Shown in pieces: positions 1-11,209 of a stretch of 64,000 bases of DNA (position 1 is its first letter; every line of letters starts with the position of its first letter). The stretch lies in contig JANPYM010000014.1 of NCBI GenBank assembly GCA_025890175.1, positions 1,068,299 to 1,132,298 on the forward strand, given 5' to 3'. The notes under the pieces were generated by a model. That model ran no database searches. It had not been told where the DNA came from and was given only the letters and a program-made list of their open reading frames with translations. This DNA is from Ciborinia camelliae (taxonomy: Eukaryota; Ascomycota; Leotiomycetes; Helotiales; Sclerotiniaceae). The translations under genes were made by a program, and so were the position numbers.

Positions 1-37
<37 letters not shown>

Positions 38-920
38 AAGGAAAATAAGAAAAAGAAAAAAAATGAGAAGAATAAAAAGGAGATTAAAAAATATATTTTT
101 AATAAATTTGTAAAAAAAAAAAAAATTAATTAAAATAATTAAAAATTAATAAATTAAAGTAAAAATGATTTATGTTTAATATTATTATTAAATTAAAAAA
201 AAATGAAAATCGATTTAATAAAAATAATATAATAAAGGGGAATAGGTTTTTAAGAATATATATAAATATTATTAATAATAATAATATTTAATTAATATTA
301 AAGTTATATAAAAATTAAAAAAAATGTTTATTATTATAATATAATATTAATAATATTAGTAATATTGTCTTATTATTAATAATATTTTGAAATAGCTTAA
401 AAAGAATTAAAATAAATTTAAAAAATATAAATTGTTTTATATTATTTTAAATTAGTTTTAAAAAAGATTTGAAATAATAAATCAAAAAAAAGAATTTAAA
501 AAAGATTTTAAATAAATCAAATTTTGTTAAATAATCTTTATATTATTTGAAAATAGTTTATAAATGATTTTAAGTTAATTTTGAGAAACCAATATATTTT
601 AAGATATTTTGAGTTATTTTAAGATATTTTGAGATGTTTTGAAATGTTTTAAAAATATATTTAAATTGTTTGTAAATAATATTTAAACGATTTAAAGCTT
701 TAAAAGATTTTGAAACGTTTCCAAACTATTTAAAAATAGATTAAAGATTGTCTTAAATGATTATAATTACGCCTCTAAGTATTTTAATTATTTTTTTTTT
801 GATTTAAATCATTATTTTGATCATAATTATAATATAAATCATTATTTTGATTATTATTTTGATTTAAATTATTATAATTATGATTTTAATATAAATTATT
901 AATTAGCATTATTTTTATTA

Positions 921-1110
921 ATTAATATCTTTATATTAATCAATTTTTCAAATTAATTAATATTTTTAAACTAATTAAATAATGCTTTAAAATTAATTAA
1001 TATTTTTATATTAATTAGCTTTTTTATATTAATTAACATTTTTTATATTAATTAATATTTTTATATTAATCAATTTTTCAAATTAATTAATATTTTTAAA
1101 CTAATTAAAT
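921..1110. repeat. 60-bp direct repeat pair, 130 bp apart
   Basis: Positions 921-980 and 1051-1110 are the same 60 bp with a single C/T difference. The offset is exactly 130 bp, and similar ATTAATATT text lies between them. This is either a local tandem duplication or part of a degenerate repeat inside the AT-rich tract. Confidence 0.75.
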
Positions 1111-1505
1111 TATAAATAAAAACTTAAAATTAAATAATAATAATAATATTATTTCAATATAAACCAACCACCTCTTAAATTAAGCTAGGGCATTTTAATA
1201 TAAGATATATTGCTATACCATCCGCTATGAATAATGTAATTGTATAGATATAACATCTAGGAACCTAATTTTATACACTTAATTAGATTTAATCTTAAAA
1301 ACGTAGACCTCAAGATTTAATATTATAAAATAATATTATAATTAAATTGAAATTAAACTTTTAATTAAAATTTAATTAAAATTTTTAAATAAAATTAATA
1401 AAAATTAAAAACAAAATTAATAAAAATCGATTTAATTATAAATCGAAATTTTAAATACACTAATATTATATAAATATATATATATATATAAAAATTAAAT
1501 TTTTA

Positions 1506-1735
1506 ATTGATTTAATTATATAATCGATTTAATTATATAAAAATCGATTATATAATTTATATAATTAATTAAATTATATAATCAATTAAATCATATAATT
1601 TATATAATCGATTTAATTATATAATTTATATAATCGATTTAATTATATAATTTATATAATCGATTTAATTATATAATCGATTAAATTATATAATCGATTT
1701 AATTAATCTAATCATATAATCGATTTTAATAATCA
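1506..1735. repeat. Degenerate tandem repeat of ATAATCGATTTAATT-type units
   Basis: The words ATAATCGATTTAATT and ATAATTTATATAATCG alternate many times with small changes. This is a low-complexity satellite-like array. The surviving CG dinucleotides stand out in otherwise pure A/T sequence. Confidence 0.7.
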
Positions 1736-1817
1736 AGCTTTAAAATACCGTTTCATTTAATTTCTTCAATTTTTTTAATCTTTATATAAAAGTAAATTCG
1801 GTTTGTTCGATATCGAA

Positions 1818-1883
1818 ATACGAATCGAAATCGTAAGTTCAGAGGCCAAAATACAAATCGGAATTGTAAATTCAGAGACCAAA
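1818..1883. repeat. 33-bp tandem duplication diverged by transitions only
   Basis: Copy 1 is 1818-1850 and copy 2 is 1851-1883. They align without gaps and differ at five sites, all G/A or C/T. This is a small, clean example of the RIP signature. Confidence 0.75.
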
Positions 1884-1937
1884 TTCGATTCGAAATCGGA
1901 TCAGATTCCATTGGCAAATGAATCTAAACTAGGATTG

Positions 1938-2060
1938 CGATTGGATTTGAACTAAAGTTCGATTGAATTCGAACTAAATTTCGAACTAAGGTTCGATTGG
2001 ATTTGAACTAGATTTCGAATTAAAGTTCGATTGGATTCGAATTAGGTTTCGCAATTCGAA
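1938..2060. repeat. Minisatellite of GTTCGATTGGATTTGAACTA-type units
   Basis: About three to four degenerate units of roughly 35-40 bp, each with GTTCGATTGGATT followed by GAACTAAATTTCGAA-like text, follow one another. Differences between units are mainly G/A and C/T. Confidence 0.65.
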
Positions 2061-3396
2061 TCAATATATAATTTGTTTTTTCGAAATATCTCTTATAAAA
2101 TTCGATAAAATTCAATAAAATCGACCTATTAAAATCGATTTTGAATCGATATACCGGGATTTTCTTAGCCTACAAAAAAGCTAGACCTATATAGCCTAAA
2201 AATCGGGCTCATAATCTGTTGCAAGTTATACAGATCACATATTACACATATACAAGGATATATACATGGCGCAGGGAACGTAAGCTAAGTTCTAAATTAT
2301 AATTAATTAATTAAATAAGAGATAAACATATTATATTATATATATACAATAGAATAATATTATATTAATAATATTTTGATTTTATTAATTATATTAATTG
2401 AAAATTATAATATCGAAAATGAAATGCCCCATTATATTGCTTTTTCCAATGGAAAATCGAATAAAGAATTAACCTTTCCTAATGCGGCGTTTCGAATTCT
2501 GAAAGAACCCTGTACGATTCGAATGATCGTACTAGGCACGTGTTCGCGTAGTTCGTACTACCGTACCGTACATTTAATTATACCCTGTATAATTAAATAA
2601 ATATATAATTTATTAATTATTTAATTAATTAATTAATATATTTAATTAAATAAATAAATTATATAATTAATTAAGAGATAGATATTATATATTTAATTAA
2701 AATACAACAATTTTACAATAAAATGGATTTCAATTTTTATTCTATAATATTAAATATATAATATAATAATAAATTTTATAAATATATTAAAACAATAATA
2801 AAAAATAATATTTAATAAAGCAAAGAAATTTTTTTGGTATTTTGCTTTGTTTTAAATAATAAATTGTTTTGCTATAAATATAAAATTTGGATTTTAGAAT
2901 TCGAGAATTGATAAATAAGAATTATTATCGAAATTTATAATTAGTTAGTTGTTAATTACTTCGGCAATATCAAAATCTTGACAATTTTGAAAAAACAATA
3001 TTATTGGTTTTATATAAATTGGAATGTTTTGTAATATATATATAATTATTATATTTATTAAAAAATTAAATATTTACAATAAATTTATTAAAGTATACTT
3101 TATCTATTTTCGATTTTTATTTAATTATAACAAAATATATTTATAAACTTTGTTATTAAACTATTATTAAACTTTAATTTTAATATAATATTAATTATAA
3201 TTAATCAAATAATTAAAAAATAATATTTTATATTTTGTTTTATAAAAAATAAAAAGATTTTTATTAAAAAAATAATTAAATTAATTATTTAATATATTTT
3301 CAAATTTTATAAATTATTCGATTTTATTATTTTTGATTTGAATTTATAATTTGTTATAAAACTATAATAATATTTGTTTTATATTTTATAAATTTG

Positions 3397-3530
3397 ATAT
3401 CACAATATAAATCCACTAAATGGATCCTGATCCCACCTTAACAAAGTTTATATAGTAGAACAACTATTCCAAAACAATCTAAAATACTTTACGCTTTTGT
3501 AACGCAATAATAAAATTGTTCACCCCTGAC
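3397..3530. repeat. 134-bp direct repeat, copy 1 (LTR-like)
   Basis: This copy pairs with 3743-3876. Both are 134 bp long and align without any gap. The 15 differences are all transitions. The shared middle includes TGGATCCTGATCCCACCTTA. The arrangement of two short direct repeats around about 212 bp resembles a miniature LTR element, but no primer-binding site or target-site duplication could be confirmed by eye. Confidence 0.8.
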
Positions 3531-3742
3531 ACTATATTCCAAATTAATTGATCGGTATCATTCTAAAATCAATTCTTGGCAAAGATATACCACTTCGAAT
3601 CAATTAAATTAATTTTATTAATCTGATTGGTTCAACTGCAACTATAAATGCTTCCCACTCTTGTTGTATAAGTTCATCTTCGTCTTGATTGAACCGATGG
3701 TCCGAGATCTGAACCGAAGCGTTTAGACTAAAACGAAAATAA

Positions 3743-3876
3743 ATATCACAATGTGAATCCACTGAGTGGATCCTGATCCCACCTTAACAAAGTTTATATA
3801 ATAAAACAACTATTCCAAAACAATCTAAAATACTCCACACTTTTGTAGCGCAATAATAAAGTTGTTCACTTTTAAC
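3743..3876. repeat. 134-bp direct repeat, copy 2 (LTR-like)
   Basis: Partner of 3397-3530. The 212 bp between the two copies (3531-3742) is less AT-rich than its surroundings and has no open frame of note. If the pair are true LTRs the whole element would be about 480 bp, the size of a TRIM-like non-autonomous retroelement. Confidence 0.75.
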
Positions 3877-4869
3877 ATTTGAAAATATAAATCTATATTA
3901 TATTATCCTAAATTTAATAAATAAACTAAAAATATTAATAAAAAAATAAAATAATATTTTCGGATATATATATTTTATTAATAAAATAATGAAATAAAAT
4001 AGTTTATATTTATAGAATTTATAGTAAACAATATTATTTTTAATATTATAAAGATATCTCTATTTTTTGTTAATAAAAACTTTAATTTTTAAATAAATTT
4101 TGATTTATAATTAATTACGCTCTAAATCTGAAATTTTAAAAAAATTATGAACAAAAAAAAAGCCTTTAATATTACCTAATAAATAAAGAATATATAAAAT
4201 ATTTTTTGTAATAAAATAAATTTTATTTAAATCAAAATAAAAGATTTTATTAATAATAAATAAATTTTAATATTATTATTTAAAATAAATAATTCTATCT
4301 TTTTAAATATTAAATAATTAAAATTTAAATAATTTTCTATTAAATTAAAAAATAAATTTATTAATCCCTTTTTAATTAAAAAAATATTTAATAATTTTTT
4401 TTATAAATTTATTTTATTAAAATATATAAAATATTATAATATTTTTTATATATTAATATTATAATATAATTTAAAGGATTTTTTATTTGATTAATATAAA
4501 AAATAATTTATTATATTAATAATAATTAAAAAAAAAAATAGAAATTAAAATATATTTTAAATTTTAGATTTTATTATAAATAATTATAATATAAAGTTTA
4601 ATAATTAAAATATTCTCCTAATTATATTTATTATAATACCTTCAGTTTTATGTATACAAAAAAGAAAGTTAAGGTTTTTTATATTATCTATTCGGATTAG
4701 CCTGGATTTAAGAATAAAAAAAATTGGTATAGGAGGAAACAAAACTGATTTATATTTTTAGTGCTTCAAGTCTATTTTCAAAAAAAAGAATAATGTTATA
4801 TCACAGTTTTAGTTTAGTAAATAATAATTATGTGATTGATTATATAATTATTACGATTATATGATTAAT

Positions 4870-5091
4870 GTTTATATTAGATAATATTTTTTTAAGAGTA
4901 TTTTTTTCTTTTCAGTATAGTTTTTTTATTAGATTATAAATCCTAAAGTTATTTCACATGTTTTAAGTGATGTGTATGACAAACAGTAGGTATAAAACTT
5001 GTTGTAGTATTGATGGTGTTTTAGCTAAGAGGCGCCTAGCCCGCGCTAGCGCGCGCGCAGGCGAAAGCACGTGACCCTGTCACAACAGTAA
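4870..5091 (+). mobile_element. RIP-scarred transposon fragment with intact GC core
   Basis: The part at 4870-4981 aligns, apart from many C-to-T-type changes and small gaps, with 51047-51162 in the gene-rich segment (shared words include TATATTAGAT and GTATGACA). The part at 4989-5091 aligns in inverse orientation with 63242-63403. Inside it, 5032-5066 is a 35-nt CpG-rich core that is identical to the reverse complement of 63289-63323. A CACGTG palindrome sits at 5068-5073. No coding sequence remains. Confidence 0.65.
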
Positions 5092-7919
5092 AGAATATTG
5101 TTAATAATAATTTTTTATTAATTTTCAAAAACAAAAAAGCTAAATAATTTTTTTTTTAACAATAACTAATTTATTATTTTTAAAAAACAAAGCAAGTTTT
5201 AATATTATTAAAATCGTTTACAACAAATCTATAAAAGATTTTTAGCTGAAAAACTAAATATCAAAAATTTATTTCGAAAAAAGTTTGATTATATCAAATT
5301 TATTAAAACCCCATTTTAAAGCAATATCTATTATATATTTTTTATTATTGATAATAATAATTATTTTTTTAATTAAATTTTTATAAATAAATTTATTTAA
5401 ATTATTATAATTAATATTTATACTTTTTATACTTTTTATTATTATTACAATACTAAAATCTTTATAATTTTTATATAAAATATTATAAATTAACAAAAGA
5501 AAAATATAACAAAAAGTTTTAATTTAAAAAACTTTTTGTTTATTTATTTTTTTAATTATATTAATATATATATTTTTTTTTTTTAATATTTTGTTTTTTT
5601 ATTAATTCAATTCTAATTATTATATAATTTTTGAAAAAAATAAAAAACCAAATTAAATTTTTCGTTTTTATAAAATATTATAAATCAAATTTAATAAAAT
5701 TTGATAATTTATTCTTAAAATCTTTTTCAAAAATTTTATTATTATAAATTTTATTTTATATATAATTTTAATTATATTTATTAAATAATTAAAAAAATAT
5801 ATATATCTTTATTTTGATTATCAATAATTTAATATTATTTTTTAAAAAAATAAATAATTTTTCTTTTTTAATTAATAATATTATTTTTTTGATAATTAAT
5901 AATAAATTTTTAATTTGTTTTGATATTCATTATATTTTTAATTATATTTATATAATTATTTTGAAAAATAAAAATTTAATTATTTTTTATATATTTATAA
6001 GAAATTACAAAAATCTAATACTTTTGTTTGGATTTTATAAAGAATCAATTATTTTTCAATAATATATTAATAATACATTATTAAAATATCTTAACATTTT
6101 TTGTATTATTTATATAAATAATATTTTCATTTTTAGTTAAATTGAAAAAAAGTATTAGATTTATATAATTGTTGAAGATCATATCACTATACCATATTCA
6201 CTATAGTAGTATGGATGACCGAGGTCACCGAGGTCTACCCCACTATCTAATGTAGCTTAGCTTCCTTCTGTACAGTACCCTCTACCTACTTTACAGTTCC
6301 TGTACATGGCTTTAGTCTACACACACAATATACACATACTACATGTTCAATAATTTTAATATTTAATTGTAAAGCAATATAAAAAATTATTTTAATTATT
6401 TTTTTAATATTAAGATCTTTATTATCAAAAAATTTAAAAAAAAAATCAATTTGAATAAACTCGAAAAATTTTTATTTAATTAATCTGTATATTTATATTA
6501 TAATAATATTATATTTATTTTTTATAATTAAAAACTAAATAATATAATTTATATTAATATATTATTAAAAATAATTAATAATCAAAAATAAATTTAAAAC
6601 TTTATTATAAATATTCTAAAAAGCTTTTATTTGTTTATATTTATAATAATTGTATAAATATTAAATAATTATAATATTTATATTAAACTAATAATAAAAA
6701 TATTAAAAATAAAATAATATTTAAATTAATTTAAAATATTTAATTATTAGGGTATAATAAATTCTTTTAATAATCTTTATTTAAATTAAATATTTATATT
6801 CATTTTTAATATAGCAAAATATTGTTTTAAATAAAGTATAGGCTAAATTATATATTTTTATTAAATCAACTATTATTAATTATTTCCAAATTATTTGTTT
6901 ATAAAAAAAGTTTTAAAATTATATATTTATAATACAAATAAAAAGTAAGATTTTAATTTTATTAAAAGAATTTAGTTTATTAAATGAATTATTATTTTAA
7001 ATTAAAATAAAGATTAAAAATATAGAATCAATAAAATTGTTTTTATTTTTTTTTAAAATAATTGTTTTAAAATAATCTTGAAATTTTAATAATAATTGTT
7101 TGGAATTAAGAATATATTAATATTAATATTATTATCAATTATTTTAATTATTAATAAATTTATTATTAAATTTTGGGATTAAAATACTTATAGTAATATT
7201 TAATTTTTTTAATTCATATTATAAATTTTAAAATTATAATTAAATAATATTAATATTTATTAAATTCTTTTATAATTATAAAATATTTTAGAGCTTTATA
7301 ATTAATTAGGATATAAATAAGAATCTTAATTTTTTTAAGTTTGAATTATTAATATTTAAAAGTATTAATAATATTAAATAATTTTTTATTATAAATTTTA
7401 TAATTAATTTTAATTGAAAATAAAATTCAAAAAAAATTATAGAATAAAAAATATTATCAATTTTTTAGGATAAATATTTATTATAAATATAATTGAAGAA
7501 ATTTATTTTAATAACGAATTTTTTATCTTAATTAAAATATATAAAAACAAAAATTGAAGTAAATAAATTTTTTAATATTTAAAATATAAATTAAATAATT
7601 TTATTTTAAGCAAAATTTTGTTTAAATTTATTTTTAATAAAAAAAATCAATAATTAAATAATTTTCGAAAAATTCTAAATAAAATAATAATAATAATTAA
7701 TAAATTCTAAAAAACCTTGTAATTCAATAATAGATATAAAGATTAATTAATTTTGAATAATCTTAATTTTCTTAAAATCAATAAAAAGCCTAATAAAAAA
7801 AATTATTAATTTAAGGAATTTAATCTATAAAACATTAAATTCGTTTTTTTTGATATTGATTTGGAGTTTGACATATCTTAATCTTTCAAAAACTTTTATT
7901 ATATAAATCTGATGTTCTT

Positions 7920-8205
7920 TTTATCACGAGGACGACTTGGGGATCTAATGATTTAGGAACTAAGATTCGTATTGATGAAAATCTAGATTCTAATGCTAGA
8001 AGAAGGTACAGGATAGCTGAACCTTATATAGCTCTAGGTAGCTGTACTGAACTAGCGCTAGTGCCTAGCGCATAGTATTAAGCGAATACTATGTCTAGAA
8101 CCTAATACTATAGGAATGAAGAGCATTCACCACCAGGCACGTGATAGTAGGTCACGTGCTAGTCACGTGACCCGTACCCCTGTAACTTCGTCACACTTTT
8201 TTAAT
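7920..8205. other. Island of normal composition with three CACGTG palindromes
   Basis: In the AT-rich tract this stretch has ordinary base composition. It holds CACGTG at 8138-8143, 8153-8158 and 8164-8169 and ends in a CCCCTGTAACTTCGTCACAC context. That resembles the ends of the fragments at 4989-5091 and 63242-63403, which also carry CACGTG next to a GTCACA/TGTGAC end. A hairpin-forming pair, CATAGTATT and AATACTATG, lies near 8070-8092. It is probably another transposon end; no gene is visible. Confidence 0.5.
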
Positions 8206-8469
8206 CTGGTTAAAAATAAGAACGTTGTTTATATAGACAATACAAAAAATATTAAAATATTTTAATAATAAATTCGAAGAATCAAGTTCAATTTCAAAGG
8301 ATTATATTTTTTATAATTACGTAATACATATATTATAAAAAAAACCATTTTCTAAAAATGTATTACTCTAAAAATTACTTCTAAATAATCATAAATTATT
8401 AATCCGTATCTTTTAATTGATTCACTAAAGAAACCCCAATTGCATATCTATTTAATCTATCTAGCCTAC

Positions 8470-8606
8470 CTATTATATCTAACCGAACCTAGCCGAACCT
8501 AGCCAAACCTATCTACCTAAATACCTATTCTACAAATCATACGAACCTACCTACAAACCTATCTACCGAACCAAACCTACAAACCTACAAACCTACAAAC
8601 CTTAAT
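8470..8606. repeat. ACCTA/AAACCTAC-rich simple repeat
   Basis: Repeated AACCTA, GAACCTAGCC and ACAAACCTAC words run through this stretch at the edge of the AT-rich tract. The unit is not the fungal telomere repeat CCCTAA. It matches the (CCTA)n/(TAGG)n microsatellites seen in many intergenic gaps of this window. Confidence 0.7.
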
Positions 8607-9101
8607 TATAAATAAGTTTTTATAATACTATTAATAGCTTATTTATAACATTTTTCAATACTCTCTCTTTTGCGATAGGCTTGTTTATATACAAAAGTAA
8701 CTTAACGATTAACAAAAGCTCATTGCTGTGAGACAATGTAATGCAGTGCTATATGGTATGCGGGAGGCTTTTTAAAATACATTCCACTAGAGGGTTACGC
8801 GTATTATAGGGCTCAGGTCCCTCAGTGAGGGGACATGGTTATTTTCTTCACTGTATCACAAATATGGGCAGGATGCTGGTATGTCTACAGGGCTGAAGTT
8901 GCTTTATCTATTTGATAGTAGATATATTGTTATATCAAGGCATTTTGTGCGAGTATGATCGAAATGCAATGGACCCTCGGATTAGCAGTAGAATATTCCA
9001 AATGAAGTGAGATAATGAAGACTTGATATCCAAAATACAAGGCACAATTGAGATGTCCGTTGTTACAATATGAGTGTAGGTGCAATTTTGAACCAAATCT
9101 T

Positions 9102-10494
9102 CTAAGCTATCAACTTCTGATCTATAACATTATTAGCATCCATAGTCTCAATATCTCCTTCCGCATCACGATTTGCCTCAATCAGACCCCTGGCGACAGC
9201 TACCTCCTTTTTGATCCTGATAATTTCCTTCAAAGTTTCTAATTGTTCCGTGAGAGACTTCCTTGTCTCCTCTTTCGCCTTTTTGATACCACCACTCTCC
9301 AATGACCTGTCACTACCCTTTGTCGAATTCTTATCACCTTTGCCCTTGCCATCCTTCTTATCTGCCTTGTCGAGCTTCTTCAATTCTCGCTCAAGGCTTT
9401 CCCTTCCCTTATTCAACCCGACCCATTCTTCATAAGCCTCTTTACCCCCGAAACAAATGTGATAAAGTCGACAATAGGCTAAGTGCTCGATGGGACAATC
9501 GATTGTTTTATGCAGAAATACTACGGTCCGTTAGCATCCTTAAAGTTTCGACCAAAATCCATTCATTTGAGTATACTTACAGTAATGCCACATATGCTCC
9601 CAAACTCGACCAGAAATAGCATCCTTCAAATCAGTTTTGAGCAACCACTCGATGTGGCGATTGTATTGTGTTTTTGGGACGGCCTGTATCACTTCTCTCA
9701 CAACCACAATCTGACTACAGCATGGACTCGCTAAAACTTCAGGTATATCGTATATATCGAAGTTAGCACGGAATGAATCTTGCATGGCCCATTGCTCTGG
9801 TACCCTGGCTGGACTTTTCTCGTCTGCAGTGGTATTGAGAACGGTAGAACAGCCAACTCCCCAAGTAATGCGCAAGTTAAGGAATTTCCTTCGTTGTACT
9901 TCTCTCAAGTCTAAACTATTCAAGGATGATACTATACTCTGAGAGAGTAAGCTGTCTATGTGCCAGGACCGCTCGTGTGCATGTATGAGTATGGAGATAT
10001 CTATAGTGAGATGAGCTTCACCTAGGTGGACTCGACACGAATGCGGATCCATGAGTCTTACCTGGTAAATCATCATAGAAGTCATAGAAATATTGGTGAT
10101 ATATCATGGCCTCGTGGCCCTTATTTATCCTGGTGTGATATGGGGCACTTGAATTGTCTGAGCTCTTGGTTAAATCTATAAACTCAATATCCGTAGGATA
10201 AAGCAGACCTGCTATGTATGGCAAGACCTTCAAGTTGGGTATTTTAACTTTTTTCACCCATGAATAGTCCTCCTTTGACGTAGCGGCAATAACTAGGTTG
10301 ATGGTTGGTGCAGGAACTTTTGGTATCCCATAAATACTACCATACTGCCTGATGATTTGCCGCTCAAAACCTTCGCGAGAAGGTTCACGAATCCTCCATG
10401 TACCGAAAAACAATATAAGAATCAAAACAAAAAGTGGAAGTAGAACTCTTGGAGTTCGAGCTATGTCTCTTACTCTACTTCGAATTTGGTGCAT
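9102..10494 (-). CDS. DUF3431 family protein, membrane-anchored
   Basis: Three exons are inferred: 10494-10062, 10000-9581 and 9520-9102, with introns of 61 and 60 nt. Together they give a 423-residue protein in one frame. Residues about 17-35 form a hydrophobic segment (LLPLFVLILILFFGTW) after a short basic N-terminus, so a type II signal anchor is likely. The body matches the fungal DUF3431 pattern: an early NLVIAATSKED block, LILIHAHERSW-like text spanning the first splice site (DISILIHAHE), WEHMWHY before the second, and a Cys-rich HKTIDCP..YCRLYHICFGG block in exon 3. The C-terminal 90 residues are charged (K, E, D) and probably coiled. Family members are often found near glycan or secondary-metabolism genes, but the function is unknown and nothing nearby suggests one. 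This is the first real gene beyond the AT-rich tract. Confidence 0.85.
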
Positions 10495-11209
10495 GATTGA
10501 TTGCCGGAGTGGATATCACATCGCACAGTGATCATAGACTTGGTGAAGACATACTTTTAAACAAAAGGGAAAACATTATGGGAATGCAAAGGAGAATAAA
10601 AAAAACTTCATGAAACAACAACTTCCATATGTGTTCACATGCAAGCAAGGAGCACACGGGAAAGAAAAAGTAATAAAATGAAGCACGCTGGCTCTTAGAG
10701 GTTGGGCTCTCGTGATGGCGTGACATGAACGCCTACACCACCATATGAATTCCTTTTCAGTATCTTTCATCCTCAAAGACGGCACAAAAGAGGGAATAAA
10801 TTTTGCAGCTCAAGTGTGGCATTCTGGAATTCCACCAATAAATCAATTCAACTCGAAAAGATCTACCGATTCTACACCGGGATTTGAATCAACCTCGTGT
10901 TACATACATCTAAGCCTCAAAAAGAAACGAAAAGGGATAAAGTTCATGTCTTGAAACTCCTATGCTCCATTCGGAGGTTTCTTCGCTCTAGGGACGCGTT
11001 TTTGAGCGAGGGATAGACTTAAGAATGAGGGAAGGCTATTAGTAGGTTATTACAACATACCATACTTGGTTCTATAAATAAACGCCCGCCCACACAAAAG
11101 GCTGACAAGCAGCCTCGCCATCTCGGCGAAAGATAACCACAACACAACAATACAACAATACACCAATACACCCAAAAATGTTGTGGCATGGTGAAGTCAA
11201 ACACTTTAA
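10495..11209. promoter_or_regulatory. Divergent promoter between DUF3431 gene and TTI1
   Basis: These 715 bp separate two start codons facing away from each other. Short frames on both strands here lack conserved features. A CAACAATAC-type simple repeat at about 11135-11170 lies just upstream of the TTI1 start. No specific factor site was recognised. Confidence 0.5.

Larger units (their letters stand above)
1..9101. other. AT-rich, gene-free RIP-type tract (left)
   Basis: About 8.6 kb is dominated by A and T with long homopolymer and AATT/TAAT runs, then grades into ordinary sequence towards 9.1 kb. Open frames here (for example 5269-5496 and 5814-6062) are made almost only of I, N, K, F, L and Y codons and look like composition artefacts. 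Small islands of normal composition remain near 1150-1320, 1790-2290, 2420-2590, 3400-3880, 4960-5100, 6170-6350 and 7920-8210. They hold the repeats listed separately. Repeat copies inside the tract differ by C/T and G/A only, which is the signature of RIP on transposon-derived DNA. No gene is supported. The window opens with a run of 35 A, which is not telomeric repeat. Confidence 0.85.

Noticed and set aside
2376..2600. 74-codon frame on the plus strand
   Set aside because: Half lies in AT-rich sequence and the rest in a short GC-richer island; no similarity to a known family and no flanking exon.
5269..6062. Two open frames of 75 and 82 codons in the left AT-rich tract
   Set aside because: Composed almost only of I, N, K, F, L and Y codons expected from random A/T sequence; no domain, no codon bias.
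8470..8606. Possible telomeric repeat at the edge of the AT tract
   Set aside because: The repeat words are AACCTA and AAACCTAC, not the CCCTAA unit of filamentous fungi, and unique genes follow on one side only by chance of windowing.
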